From: an uncultured Bacteroidales bacterium
GTDB lineage: Bacteria > Bacteroidota > Bacteroidia > Bacteroidales > WCHB1-69
Assembly (NCBI GenBank): GCA_900315705.1
Contig: ONAB01000006.1
Location: forward strand, 1 to 64,000
Reading direction: 5' to 3'
Length of the DNA: 64,000 bases
Shown here: positions 42,951 through 51,795 of the stretch, in pieces
How the letters are laid out: each line of letters opens with the position of its first letter
Numbering within the stretch: position 1 is the stretch's first letter
Position numbers and translations under genes: made by a program
Notes under the pieces: model-generated
Seen by the model: the letters and a program-made list of their open reading frames with translations, nothing else
What the model was told of the DNA's origin: nothing
Database searches by the model: none

Positions 42951-43550
42951 ATGAAACCGAAGAATATCATTATCGTCAGCATACTCATCTTTCTCACCGC
43001 TGCCGTATGCCTGCTCAGCCGGCTGAGTCTCAGCCGCTCTGAAAACGACATCCGTCTGGAGAATACGGCCACCGTCATTGAAGCCACCCGGCCTGTCGGC
43101 ATCCTGTACCTCTATTCGACCATCACGGAAGAGTACGCAAAAGACAGTTTCTGGGGCAGTGGACTGGGCAGTTCCATATTGGGCAAAGACAACGGCATCC
43201 TCAAGCGCAAGCACGACTGCGTGCAAATCCTCAAACAGCAGGTCAACCTCACGATGGATATGGACAAGATACGTTACCAGATGGCCGGGAATTCTGACAC
43301 CGTAGTGGTGTTCCTGCCCGATGTGGAGTTTTCGCAATCCACGCTCTCCTCCTGGTTCAAATCCGACAATGAGAACGAGGAGGGGGCTGTACAGTACAAC
43401 GCCTCGCCTCTCATCAAGCGCGTGGAACGCAGGATTGAAGCCCGCTACAACACACCCGAAAACCGTCGGAAAGCAGAGAACCAAGCGAAATCCATCATAG
43501 CAGAATTTCTGAAACAGTGCGGCAAAACCGCTGTCTTCACCACCCTTTAA
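42951..43550 (+). CDS. DUF4230 protein (second of two)
   Basis: 199 residues with an N-terminal membrane segment (IIIVSILIFLTAAVCLL) and the family's conserved VNLTMDMDKIRYQMAGN and FLPDVEFSQSTL. Same length as its neighbour but divergent. It starts 11 bp after the first gene, suggesting a translationally linked pair. Confidence 0.85.
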   Translation: MKPKNIIIVSILIFLTAAVCLLSRLSLSRSENDIRLENTATVIEATRPVGILYLYSTITEEYAKDSFWGSGLGSSILGKDNGILKRKHDCVQILKQQVNLTMDMDKIRYQMAGNSDTVVVFLPDVEFSQSTLSSWFKSDNENEEGAVQYNASPLIKRVERRIEARYNTPENRRKAENQAKSIIAEFLKQCGKTAVFTTL

Positions 43551-43568
43551 CACCAATCACAAACCCCT

Positions 43569-44018
43569 ATGACCATTTATCAAAACGACCAACCCATAGA
43601 TCCAGAACAGGTGCGCGACCACCGTCTCATCCACGCTGCCGGCGGCGTGGTGTTCAACGAACACAACGAAGTGCTGATGATATACCGGCTCGACAAGTGG
43701 GACTTCCCCAAAGGCAAAGTGGAGGCGGGCGAGCAATACGACGAAGCCGCCCTGCGCGAGGTGGAGGAGGAGACCGGACTGCACGGCATCACCCTCGGCG
43801 AGGCCCTGCCCTCCACATTCCACACCTACACCCTGCACGGTGAACCCATCCTCAAGGAGACGCATTGGTACCGGATGTCCGCCCCCGCCCAGCCCCTCAC
43901 CCCGCAAACCGAAGAGGACATCACACAAGCCACTTGGGTGCCAGCCGATCAAGTGCACACTCTCCTCCAAAACTCCTACGCCACACTACGCGACCTCTGG
44001 AAAAACACTAAACTATGA
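43569..44018 (+). CDS. NUDIX hydrolase
   Basis: 149 residues. The Nudix box GKVEAGEQYDEAALREVEEE (GX5EX7REUXEEXGU, followed by TGL) is intact near residue 50. The start is 18 bp after the second DUF4230 stop, so it could belong to that operon. Substrate unknown; the family hydrolyses nucleoside diphosphate-linked molecules. Confidence 0.93.
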   Translation: MTIYQNDQPIDPEQVRDHRLIHAAGGVVFNEHNEVLMIYRLDKWDFPKGKVEAGEQYDEAALREVEEETGLHGITLGEALPSTFHTYTLHGEPILKETHWYRMSAPAQPLTPQTEEDITQATWVPADQVHTLLQNSYATLRDLWKNTKL

Positions 44019-44021
44019 AAC

Positions 44022-44132
44022 TATTAAATTATTAAACTATTAAATTATGAAGTTATTACACCCAAATGTATAACACCCCCTTTATATCTTAATATCTTAA
44101 TATCTTAATTTCTTAATTTCTTAGTTTCTTAG
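44022..44132. repeat. 8-bp tandem repeats in the leader of the alpha/beta hydrolase gene
   Basis: Positions 44022-44057 are TATTAAAT/TATTAAAC repeats (about 4.5 units). Positions 44085-44132 are six units: three of TATCTTAA, then TTTCTTAA and two TTTCTTAG. The second set ends 7 bp before the ATG at 44140. The block occupies most of this intergenic stretch and is the same repeat family as at 12209-12240. Confidence 0.85.
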
Positions 44133-44139
44133 TTCCTCT

Positions 44140-45561
44140 ATGCGTTCCTTTCTCCTGCTTTTCATAACGATATTGTCTGGGGCTCTCGTTGCCCAGAACA
44201 TCAACGGCTATTGGGAGGGTTCCCTGAAGATCACCCCTCGGGACTCTTTGCGATTGGGGATGTTCATCGAGCAGACCGGCGACTCGCTGCACATCGAGCT
44301 CGACAGTCCCGACCAGTACGCCTTCGGAATGTCGGCGCAACAAGTCAGCTTCCGCAATGACACCCTGAGTTGGAAAGCCTCCTCACTGAACGCCTCCTTC
44401 CGGGGAGTACTCATTGAGAAAACGCTGTGGGTTGATGAACATTTCCCCGACAGCTGCCGTTTGACGACATACGACAGAAGCAGCATTGAGGGCACGTTCA
44501 TCCAGAACCGGCAGCGCTTCCCCGTCACGCTGACACGGGCCGAACGCACGGTGCTGCGCCGCCCACAGACGCCTGAAGCGCCCTATCCCTATGTAAGCGA
44601 AGAGATCCGTTTCCGCACCCGCGACGGCAAGCTCGTGCTCATTGACGGCACCCTAACCAAGCCCGAAAGTGCTTCGCCCACCGCACTCTACATCCTTATC
44701 AGCGGCTCCGGATGGCAGGACCGCAACGAGAGCCTTATGGGACACAAGCCCTTCCTGGTCATCGCCGACCACCTTACCCGCACCCAAAACGCCGCCGTGT
44801 TCCGCTACGACGACTTCCCGCGAGCCCTCTTTCTCAAATCCACCACCCTCGACTTCGCCGATGGCGTGCAACTCATAATGGACTCGCTGCTCGTCCGCCC
44901 CGACCTGGCCGGACTGCCAGTCGTCCTTCTCGGCCATAGCGAGGGCAGCATCGTCGCCTTCATCGTGGGGTCCAGAGACGCCAGAGTGTCCAAAATCATC
45001 ACCCTCGGCGGCGTGGCGCAGCCCATCCACGAAGTGCTGCTCTACCAAATCCGCGCCATCAGCGAGGCCGACTCCGTGCTGACACCCGCCGAAATAGACA
45101 AAACCGTACAGCTCTCGGACCAACTGTACCAACTTGTCCGCAAATCGAAAGACAGCAAGGAGGCCGCCCGCCGTATCGGTGACTTTTGGGACGAACAAAG
45201 CGCGAAACTCACTCCTGAGGAGCAAAAACGGTACAATATGACGCCCCAAGGCAAATACACCTCCATCCAGCAGCTCACCTCCCCCTGGCTCTTCACCCTG
45301 TTCCATCTCGACCCCAAAACATACCTCAAAAAGGTTCACTGCCCTGTGGTGGCCATCAACGGCGAAAAGGACTTGCAAGTGGATGCCGTGGCCAACCAAC
45401 AGTTGATGCGCAAGTATCTGGACAAAAATCAGAACCACCAATTCCACATCATTCCCAACGCCAACCACCTGCTCCAGACCTGTACCACTGGAAGTCCGTC
45501 GGAGTACGGCAACATAGAGGAGACCATTGGCAAGGAGACCTTGGAACTACTCGGCCGTTAG
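44140..45561 (+). CDS. Secreted alpha/beta hydrolase (esterase/peptidase type)
   Basis: 473 residues. Signal peptide MRSFLLLFITILSGALVAQ. An N-terminal region of about 130 residues resembles a beta-sandwich, followed by an alpha/beta hydrolase fold. The nucleophile elbow GHSEGS is near residue 266, the acid Asp in NGEKDLQV near 408, and the base His in NANHLLQT near 440. The hydrolase is likely periplasmic or surface-located. Substrate unknown. Confidence 0.88.
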   Translation: MRSFLLLFITILSGALVAQNINGYWEGSLKITPRDSLRLGMFIEQTGDSLHIELDSPDQYAFGMSAQQVSFRNDTLSWKASSLNASFRGVLIEKTLWVDEHFPDSCRLTTYDRSSIEGTFIQNRQRFPVTLTRAERTVLRRPQTPEAPYPYVSEEIRFRTRDGKLVLIDGTLTKPESASPTALYILISGSGWQDRNESLMGHKPFLVIADHLTRTQNAAVFRYDDFPRALFLKSTTLDFADGVQLIMDSLLVRPDLAGLPVVLLGHSEGSIVAFIVGSRDARVSKIITLGGVAQPIHEVLLYQIRAISEADSVLTPAEIDKTVQLSDQLYQLVRKSKDSKEAARRIGDFWDEQSAKLTPEEQKRYNMTPQGKYTSIQQLTSPWLFTLFHLDPKTYLKKVHCPVVAINGEKDLQVDAVANQQLMRKYLDKNQNHQFHIIPNANHLLQTCTTGSPSEYGNIEETIGKETLELLGR

Positions 45562-45586
45562 AGACAACCATTCCAAAAGCATTGGC

Positions 45587-45630
45587 AAAAAAAAAGCAAA
45601 GCCCCAAGTCTTCGCGACCTGGAGCCTTGC
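45587..45630 (-). terminator. Intrinsic terminator of the DUF4332 gene
   Basis: On the minus strand, GCAAGGCTCCAGGTC pairs (with G-U wobbles) with the complementary GACTTGGGGCTTTGC, joined by GCGA-type loop sequence and followed by nine T's (45595-45587). It lies 25 bp past the stop at 45655, so it terminates that gene. Confidence 0.85.
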
Positions 45631-45654
45631 CTTGTGAGTGTTGAACCCGCCTGT

Positions 45655-46062
45655 TTAGTATTCCATAACAGGGTCAAGTCCTTTGGCGAACTCAATCATC
45701 TTCTCCAATTCGGAAACAGAAGGCACGCGGTTGCAAAGATTCTTGACGGCGTTGACCTCCTCCAATTTGGGTTGGAGATTGGCGGGAACACGGTGACGGA
45801 ACTCCTTGACGGTATCCACGCCAGCGGCCTCCAGCAGTTCGGCGAACTGGCCGGCGATACCCTTCACGCGGAAAAGGTCGGAATGGTTGGCCCATTTCAG
45901 GATGAGCTTTTCACTGATTTCCGTCTGCTCGGCCAATCTGGCACGACCGGCCTTCTTGGCACACTGCTGGAGCAGATCGTCCGTGGTCACAATGCCCACG
46001 GCGTTCAGTTTCTGTTGATAAACATCACCAATTCCCTCAATTTGTTCGATTTTGTAAGCCAT
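45655..46062 (-). CDS. DUF4332 helix-hairpin-helix protein
   Basis: 135 residues: an N-terminal helix-hairpin-helix (IEGIGDVYQQKLNAVGI) and a second HhH (RVKGIAGQFAELLEAAGVDTV), the pair diagnostic of DUF4332. Probable DNA-binding role. The gene has its own -7 (TATCTTTGC at 46160-46152) and terminator. Confidence 0.88.
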   Translation of the reverse strand: MAYKIEQIEGIGDVYQQKLNAVGIVTTDDLLQQCAKKAGRARLAEQTEISEKLILKWANHSDLFRVKGIAGQFAELLEAAGVDTVKEFRHRVPANLQPKLEEVNAVKNLCNRVPSVSELEKMIEFAKGLDPVMEY

Positions 46063-46151
46063 AGTAGTTTAAATTACATTATTTATTATAAGCAACACCT
46101 ACTCTTTTCCGGATTTTCGGCTTCCTCCGCTTCTCATAGAAGATACAGGCT

Positions 46152-46160
46152 GCAAAGATA
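46152..46160 (-). promoter_or_regulatory. -7 promoter element for the DUF4332 gene
   Basis: TATCTTTGC on the minus strand, 90 bp before the ATG at 46062. Confidence 0.5.
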
Positions 46161-46227
46161 AATAAAATACTTATTGTAATGGCAATAGTACTTAAAAGAT
46201 TTTTTTTAGAAAAAAAATACAAAACCG

Positions 46228-46257
46228 TTGTGGTTATTGTTTTTTTTCTATTTTTGC
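46228..46257 (+). promoter_or_regulatory. Promoter of the SPFH operon
   Basis: TATTTTTGC at 46249-46257 with a TTG at 46228-46230 spaced 18 bp upstream, near the Bacteroidetes -33/-7 layout. The ATG at 46321 lies 64 bp downstream. Confidence 0.6.
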
Positions 46258-46320
46258 AAGCGATATCATTTTGATATCATTTTAAAAGCAACTAATACTA
46301 ACACCTTAAAAATCACCACA

Positions 46321-47352
46321 ATGGAAACTCAAGAATTCATCAAAGTCCCCAGCGCAAAAAACAACGGTTTCTTGCATCTGTTTCTCAACCTTCTTATGTT
46401 GGTTGTTTTCATCCTCATTATCGTCGGGTTGGCGAAGCTCGACTGTATGACCAAGCCGGTAGTCAATGCCAACAACATCGGGGAAGTGATTGTCTCCACT
46501 CTGAACAACACGCCCGTACCCACAGAGCCCACGGGCTGGATTGCATTGCCCATCGTGTTGGGATTTCTGTTTTTGTTCTGCTACATCCTCCATTTGGCGG
46601 GTTTCTTCATCGTGCAGCCCAACCAGTCGCGGGTGCTCACCTTCTTCGGCAAGTACGACGGCACGGTCAAGGAGAACGGCTTTATGTGGATGAATCCTTT
46701 CTATCACAAGGAGAAAATCTCTTTACGCGCCAGCAATATGGACGTGGAGCCCATCAAGGTGAACGACAAGAGCGGCAATCCCATAATGATCGGATTGGTG
46801 CTGGTGTGGAAAATCGCGGACACCTACAAAGCCTGTTTTGAGATTGATTCGGACTTCACGGTGACCACCACGCCGAATCATTCCACAGCGGTCAAGAATT
46901 TCAACTCGTTTGTGCGTGTGCAAAGCGATGCGGCCCTGCGAATGGTAGCCGGCCAGTACGCCTATGACAATATGGACAAAGACGACACGGAAATCACCCT
47001 GCGTTCCGGTGGCGAAGAGATCAACGAGCGTTTGGAAGATGAGTTGCGCAGCCGTCTTTCCATCGCCGGCATTGAAGTCGTCGAGGCACGCATCAACTAT
47101 CTGGCCTACGCCGCCGAGATTGCCAGCGTGATGCTGCGCCGTCAGCAGGCCGACGCCATCATCTCCGCCCGTGAGAAAATCGTGGAAGGCGCCGTCTCAA
47201 TGGTGGACCTTGCCCTCAAGAAACTCTCCGAAGACCACATCGTCGAATTGGACGAGGAGCGCAAGGCCGCGATGGTTTCCAACCTGCTGGTGGTGCTCTG
47301 CGCCGACGAGTCGGCCTCCCCGGTCATCAACACCGGCACCCTATACCAATAG
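46321..47352 (+). CDS. SPFH/band-7 membrane protein
   Basis: 343 residues from the ATG at 46321 (METQEFIKVPS). Two hydrophobic segments (about 18-40 and 75-95) precede an SPFH domain (QPNQSRVLTFFGKYDGTVKENG, then RASNMDVEPIKVNDKSGNPI). The C-terminal region has helical EAR-type repeats (IEVVEARINYLAYAAEIA). The SPFH family organises membrane microdomains and proteases. It is the first gene of a three-gene operon. Confidence 0.92.
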   Translation: METQEFIKVPSAKNNGFLHLFLNLLMLVVFILIIVGLAKLDCMTKPVVNANNIGEVIVSTLNNTPVPTEPTGWIALPIVLGFLFLFCYILHLAGFFIVQPNQSRVLTFFGKYDGTVKENGFMWMNPFYHKEKISLRASNMDVEPIKVNDKSGNPIMIGLVLVWKIADTYKACFEIDSDFTVTTTPNHSTAVKNFNSFVRVQSDAALRMVAGQYAYDNMDKDDTEITLRSGGEEINERLEDELRSRLSIAGIEVVEARINYLAYAAEIASVMLRRQQADAIISAREKIVEGAVSMVDLALKKLSEDHIVELDEERKAAMVSNLLVVLCADESASPVINTGTLYQ

Positions 47353-47376
47353 GCCACCCGCATACCGGATGCAGCT

Positions 47377-47580
47377 ATGAAAAAGAGTTTTGCATTACGG
47401 ATTGACACGGAGTTGATGTCAGCCGTCGAGCGATGGGCTTCCGACGAGTTCCGCAGTACCAACGGGCAAATCGAGTGGATACTGTCGGAAGCCCTCAAGA
47501 AGGCCGGGCGTCATCCCAAGCGACCCGTCACGCCCGCACAACCCGAAAACGAGGAGAATCACTTAACGCAAGAATCATAA
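47377..47580 (+). CDS. Arc-family ribbon-helix-helix protein
   Basis: 67 residues. The N-terminal KKSFALRIDTELMSAVERWA is a ribbon-helix-helix strand and helix, with Pro/Gln-rich tail. It lies 24 bp after the SPFH stop and just 3 bp before the nitroreductase gene. It may regulate the operon (inference). No toxin partner is visible. Confidence 0.85.
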   Translation: MKKSFALRIDTELMSAVERWASDEFRSTNGQIEWILSEALKKAGRHPKRPVTPAQPENEENHLTQES

Positions 47581-47583
47581 ATT

Positions 47584-48228
47584 ATGGCAGACAATTATCT
47601 GGAATCCAAGATGGAGGAACTCCGGCAGCAAGGGCAGCGCAGGACCGCCTCGAAAGGCACGGCGCGCACCCTGGATACCTTGCTGACCCGAAACCGCAGT
47701 TATCGCGGCTACGACAAAAAGGTGGTCGTAACCCACGACACCCTCACGAAAATCGTGGCGGTGAACAGCAAAATCCCGAGCGCCCGCAACCAGCAGGTGC
47801 TGCGCTTCAAGTTAGTCACCCGCGAAAGCGGTGCCGATAAGGTATTGGAAAACATAAAGTTGGGCGGGGCGCTCCCTGAGCTGCATTTACCCTTCCCCGG
47901 CACAGAACCGGAGGCCTTTATCATTATCTGCAGCACCGCACCCGAAAGCAAACTCGTGGACATCGACCTCGGCATCTCGGCGCAGAGTATGCTGCTGCGC
48001 GCCGTGGAGATGGGACTCAACGGCATCATCATCGGGGCCTTCAACAAGGCCGCCATCATCAAAGAATTCGGATTGGAACTGGATCCGCTGCTCATCCTCG
48101 CCATCGGCAAAGGAGCCGAGGATATCCGACTCAAGCCTATCGCAGCAGGCGAAGACCAGAAATACTACCGGGAAGAGGGCATCCAATACGTGCCCAAACT
48201 GCAAACAGCAGACCTCATTCTCCCTTAA
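47584..48228 (+). CDS. Nitroreductase family protein (second)
   Basis: 214 residues. FMN-binding region near NRSYRGYDKKVVVTHDTL and IPSARNQQVLRFK, then LGISAQSMLLRAVEMGLNG and a terminal YYREEGIQYVPK. Shorter and distinct from the one at 28514. Last gene in the SPFH-Arc operon, followed by a convergent DAG-kinase gene. Confidence 0.85.
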   Translation: MADNYLESKMEELRQQGQRRTASKGTARTLDTLLTRNRSYRGYDKKVVVTHDTLTKIVAVNSKIPSARNQQVLRFKLVTRESGADKVLENIKLGGALPELHLPFPGTEPEAFIIICSTAPESKLVDIDLGISAQSMLLRAVEMGLNGIIIGAFNKAAIIKEFGLELDPLLILAIGKGAEDIRLKPIAAGEDQKYYREEGIQYVPKLQTADLILP

Positions 48229-48242
48229 TACGTCATCTGTCT

Positions 48243-49202
48243 CTATTCTGCCATATTGGTAAGCACGCGAAAGGCCCGGGGCAGAATAGAGACTTTATAC
48301 TCGCCCGTTTCCAGCAGTTCGCCCTCCACTTCGCCACGGCAAAGCGCCTCGCTGGTGATGGAGACCTCTTCGGCGCGGCTGATTTTAACCAAGCCCTTCG
48401 ACTTCTCGATATGCCGGCCTGAAAAGACGTAGAGCATCAGTCGCAAGACTCGGAAAGGATTGAGCTTCGGGATAATGACCACATCCAGCTGGCCGTCGTC
48501 GGGAAGGGCATCGGGCGCCTGGCGCATACCGCCACCATTGTACTGGCAGATGGCAGCCACCATCATAAACACTTTATCTTTGAAAGAGAACCCGGGCGTG
48601 CGCACCTCCACCACAGGATGTTTATAGCCAAACAGGCATCGCAATGCGCTGAGGACATAAACGGAAATGCCGAGGAAATGGGGCTTGTTGTAGGTGGTGT
48701 CGTAAATCACCTCGGCATCAAAGCCAAAGCCGGCGATATTGATAAAGAAGCGTTTTGACACCTCCCTACCCTCTTGAAATGTCTGTACCTTGCCGATATC
48801 GTGCCGTATGAACGTGCCGCGCAAAAAGAGCTCCACGCACTCCTGGGCCTTGGTGGGATAATGGTGCGTGCGGGCCCAGTCGTTGCCTCGGCCCAGAGGG
48901 AGCACTGCCAGACAGACATCGTTCACCTCCACGCCTGACATCATAATGCCGTTTACCACCTCGTTGATGGAGCCATCGCCACCCACCACCATCAGGTGTT
49001 TGTGCCCCTCCCGGCACAGTTGGGCAGCCTTCTCGATGCCCTTTCCTTTTTTTTCCGTCTTGCAGAGTTCGTATTTCAGCCCCACCTCGTCGAACCGCTT
49101 GGCCACTTCCGACCAATGGTCTAGACTCTTATTCTCACAAGCATTGGGGTTAGCGATGATATGCCACGTATAATCGAGAACAGGTATAGTTTCGAAATTC
49201 AT
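48243..49202 (-). CDS. Diacylglycerol kinase-like lipid kinase
   Basis: 319 residues from the ATG at 49202 (MNFETIP). The DAGK catalytic motif GGDGSINEVVNGI near residue 80 and PLGRGNDWAR near 115 are clear. The C terminus has a beta-sandwich (ISRAEEVSITSEALCRGEVEGE). The family phosphorylates diacylglycerol or sphingoid lipids in the membrane. Substrate is not determinable. Confidence 0.9.
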   Translation of the reverse strand: MNFETIPVLDYTWHIIANPNACENKSLDHWSEVAKRFDEVGLKYELCKTEKKGKGIEKAAQLCREGHKHLMVVGGDGSINEVVNGIMMSGVEVNDVCLAVLPLGRGNDWARTHHYPTKAQECVELFLRGTFIRHDIGKVQTFQEGREVSKRFFINIAGFGFDAEVIYDTTYNKPHFLGISVYVLSALRCLFGYKHPVVEVRTPGFSFKDKVFMMVAAICQYNGGGMRQAPDALPDDGQLDVVIIPKLNPFRVLRLMLYVFSGRHIEKSKGLVKISRAEEVSITSEALCRGEVEGELLETGEYKVSILPRAFRVLTNMAE

Positions 49203-49220
49203 AGAAACACATTGAAAAAG

Positions 49221-49250
49221 AAAGACGCCAGATGGGGGTCTGGCGTCTTT
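49221..49250 (-). terminator. Terminator downstream of the Omp28-like T9SS gene
   Basis: A 12-bp stem, AAAGACGCCAGA (49221-49232) with TCTGGCGTCTTT (49239-49250) and a 6-nt loop, followed on the minus strand by TTTCTTTTTC-type T-rich sequence. It lies 19 bp past the stop at 49269 and immediately before the DAG-kinase ATG, so it could also attenuate read-through into that gene. Confidence 0.85.
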
Positions 49251-49268
49251 CACTATAATCGGATAGGA

Positions 49269-50963
49269 TTAGTTCTTGCTGATTTTGATAGAGCGGATTC
49301 CGTTGTCGGTTGTCACCTTGAGGATGTACATTCCGCGGGAAAGGTTGGAGATGGAGAGTTCGTTGACATTGCCGGACTCCGTCATCACGCACTGGCCTTG
49401 CAGGTTGTAGAGCGAGACACTCTGGATATTGCTGCCGTCGATATGGAGCATATCCGTAGCAGGATTCGGATAGACATTCACTTCCTCGTTGTCATAATCC
49501 TCAACGCCCACGATTGTGACCTCCACCATAGCATTGGCTTCCGAGGTGAAGGAGGTGCCGCCGATGTTGAAGACCATAGCGCCTGCGGCGTCATAGAGAC
49601 GTGCATAACCGCCGGAGATGCCATCACCGTAGGAGTCTTTCACCTGAACACGATAACAGCCAAGTTCAGTGGGAGTGAACGGGAACTCATTGACCGTGCT
49701 GTTGGTGAGACCGCTGCCTTGTTGAACCACATTGCCGTTAGGACCGTAAATCTTATAGGAGGTCTCGCTGGCATAGCTGTCGGTCTTGATCTTGAGCACC
49801 ATCTCACCTGCGCCCCAGCCCTTGATCTTCTTGATGTTGATGGAGGCCTCTTCAGACTCGAAAGCGGTGGAGTTGGCAGAAACGATCTTCGCCTTGACAT
49901 TCTGATTCACGCTGTGAGCGACGGTAATCGTAGGCAGTTCGATATCCTGTTGTTGCGTGGAAGGAATGTTACCTGTCCATTGGTATGTCATAGGAGTTCC
50001 ATTGGCCACCTTATATTCGAAAGTCAACGCCGTAATCGGTTCGGTACCGATGTTGGTCACCGTAGCGGAAACCTTGGCATCGGTGGAGCAGTCAAACACG
50101 GGCACATCGTTCAGAGCATCCACGCGGGGATTGATGGCGGGCATATTGACATTCGTGATTTGAGCCTCGCAAGCGGTCAGGACTTCCTGATGACCTTGGG
50201 CCACGAAAGCGATGAAATGGAGGTCTTCCAATTTAGCCAAGATAGCGTTCGGGGAGCCGAGGGAAGAGGGAATGGTGTAGGTGTAGGTTTTCTCCACGAA
50301 AGAGCCCTGGGTGGTCGTGGTGATTTCCTCACCCCACTGGCCGGTAATCAGATGGCGCAACATATGCATATGGCGGTATTTGCCACCCACCACCTGAGAG
50401 GGGTTGTAAGAGGAACCCGCCTGGGAGCCGATCACATTGTCTTGAGTGATGGCCACATTGAGCATATTGGTGGGGTTGGCCTCATCGGCGGTGTAATACA
50501 GCTGCACCGTAAGGGAGAGCTCGCGGGTGGACCAGTCCAACGTGCCTTGGGCAGCGATGTTGACCGGGGAAGACTGACCCAAGATGGTGTTGGCGTTAGC
50601 AGTCCATTTGTCACGGCCCAGCGCAGTGTTACTGCCAGTGAAGACGTGACGGTTGATCGTGCCGGAAGGATAACCGGTCAGACCCGTCTGGTTGGCCAGG
50701 GCGTTACCGAACTGGGTGGTGTAGGTGTTGGCGGCATAGGAGCCGGCGTGCACATTAATGATGAACACCTCACCGGGGTGTGCAGCTGCAATCTGATTGG
50801 CAATTCTGTGACCGTCAGGACAATAGCCACAGTTAATACCCGTATATTCCTCCAAAAGAACATTCTTGTGGGTAGGAGTGGTGGAAACAAACTGATCGCC
50901 TTGTGCCGACAAGGTGAAAGAAGTCAGCAAAGCGATGACAACAAGAGATAAAATTTTCTTCAT
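49269..50963 (-). CDS. Omp28-like outer-membrane protein with T9SS type A sorting domain
   Basis: 564 residues with signal peptide MKKILSLVVIALLTSFTLSAQ. A thioredoxin-like CGYC motif (NCGYCPDGHRIANQI) near residue 45 matches Omp28-family proteins. The middle region has Ig-like and jelly-roll strands (WGAGEMVLKIKTDSYASETS). The C terminus is a type A sorting domain (VYPNPATDMLHIDG, NLQGQCVM, RGMYILKV). The -7 word TATCTTTGC at 51040-51032 lies 69 bp upstream of the ATG. Confidence 0.93.
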   Translation of the reverse strand: MKKILSLVVIALLTSFTLSAQGDQFVSTTPTHKNVLLEEYTGINCGYCPDGHRIANQIAAAHPGEVFIINVHAGSYAANTYTTQFGNALANQTGLTGYPSGTINRHVFTGSNTALGRDKWTANANTILGQSSPVNIAAQGTLDWSTRELSLTVQLYYTADEANPTNMLNVAITQDNVIGSQAGSSYNPSQVVGGKYRHMHMLRHLITGQWGEEITTTTQGSFVEKTYTYTIPSSLGSPNAILAKLEDLHFIAFVAQGHQEVLTACEAQITNVNMPAINPRVDALNDVPVFDCSTDAKVSATVTNIGTEPITALTFEYKVANGTPMTYQWTGNIPSTQQQDIELPTITVAHSVNQNVKAKIVSANSTAFESEEASINIKKIKGWGAGEMVLKIKTDSYASETSYKIYGPNGNVVQQGSGLTNSTVNEFPFTPTELGCYRVQVKDSYGDGISGGYARLYDAAGAMVFNIGGTSFTSEANAMVEVTIVGVEDYDNEEVNVYPNPATDMLHIDGSNIQSVSLYNLQGQCVMTESGNVNELSISNLSRGMYILKVTTDNGIRSIKISKN

Positions 50964-51031
50964 AAATCAGTGTTTTACAATATGTTAGTAAATAATATAA
51001 AATATCAAGCACAACTTCCCGAATGGGAAGC

Positions 51032-51040
51032 GCAAAGATA
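51032..51040 (-). promoter_or_regulatory. -7 promoter element for the Omp28-like gene
   Basis: TATCTTTGC on the minus strand, in the gap between rnc and the Omp28-like gene. Confidence 0.5.
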
Positions 51041-51102
51041 AAAAAAAAGTGCAAAGCACACGTTTATTTTTCAAAAAAATATAGTATAAAAAAAATCCCA
51101 GT

Positions 51103-51792
51103 TTACTCCTTCGTCTCCATAGCGGCCAACGCCTTCTCAGCCGCGGCCTGCTCCGCCTTTTTCACCGACTGTCCAAGAGCCTGCGCACACTCTTTGCCAT
51201 CGATGGAGAGTATGGCCCTGTATAGATGGTCGCGCCCCTTGTCCTCATTCTGGATGTCGAAAGTGACTTTATGGCGATTGTGCTGCGCCCATATCAGGAT
51301 GCGGCTTTTGTAGTCATCATCCTCCGCATAGACCTCATTCATATCCAAAAAGGTGAGGAAAATGTTATGAATGATGATATCGTAGGTTCTTTTGAAGCCT
51401 TGATCAATGTAGATAGCCCCGACAACAGCCTCCAATGCATTGCCATTGGGGGTATTGGAGGTGATGTGGCTGTCCATCCGCATCATCTCGGGCAGGCCAA
51501 GTTTGCGTGCCAAGTTGTTGAGGCGGTTGCGGTTGACGAGCTTGGAGCGCATACGGGTAAGCACCCCCTCCGATTCGAGGGGATACTTGTGGTACAAGAA
51601 ATCAGCGATGATGGAGCCCAAAATGGCGTCACCGAGATACTCGAGCCGCTCGTTGTTGAGGCGGCCACCAATAGCATCGTTGGAAGAGACAGACTTATGG
51701 ATAAGCGCTATGCGGAAGGGTTCCACATTCCGGACCCGGAATCCGAAAATATTCTTGAAATAGCGCCTGATTTCCTTGTCCGTCTTGTCCAT
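51103..51792 (-). CDS. rnc: Ribonuclease III
   Basis: 229 residues. The catalytic signature NERLEYLGDAILG is near residue 47. Second catalytic acids lie in NALEAVVGAIYID, and a dsRNA-binding domain closes the protein (GKECAQALGQSVKKAEQAAAEKAL). Processes rRNA and mRNA duplexes. It starts 3 bp after the fabF stop, and acpP-fabF-rnc is a classic gene order. Confidence 0.97.
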   Translation of the reverse strand: MDKTDKEIRRYFKNIFGFRVRNVEPFRIALIHKSVSSNDAIGGRLNNERLEYLGDAILGSIIADFLYHKYPLESEGVLTRMRSKLVNRNRLNNLARKLGLPEMMRMDSHITSNTPNGNALEAVVGAIYIDQGFKRTYDIIIHNIFLTFLDMNEVYAEDDDYKSRILIWAQHNRHKVTFDIQNEDKGRDHLYRAILSIDGKECAQALGQSVKKAEQAAAEKALAAMETKE

Positions 51793-51795
51793 CTA

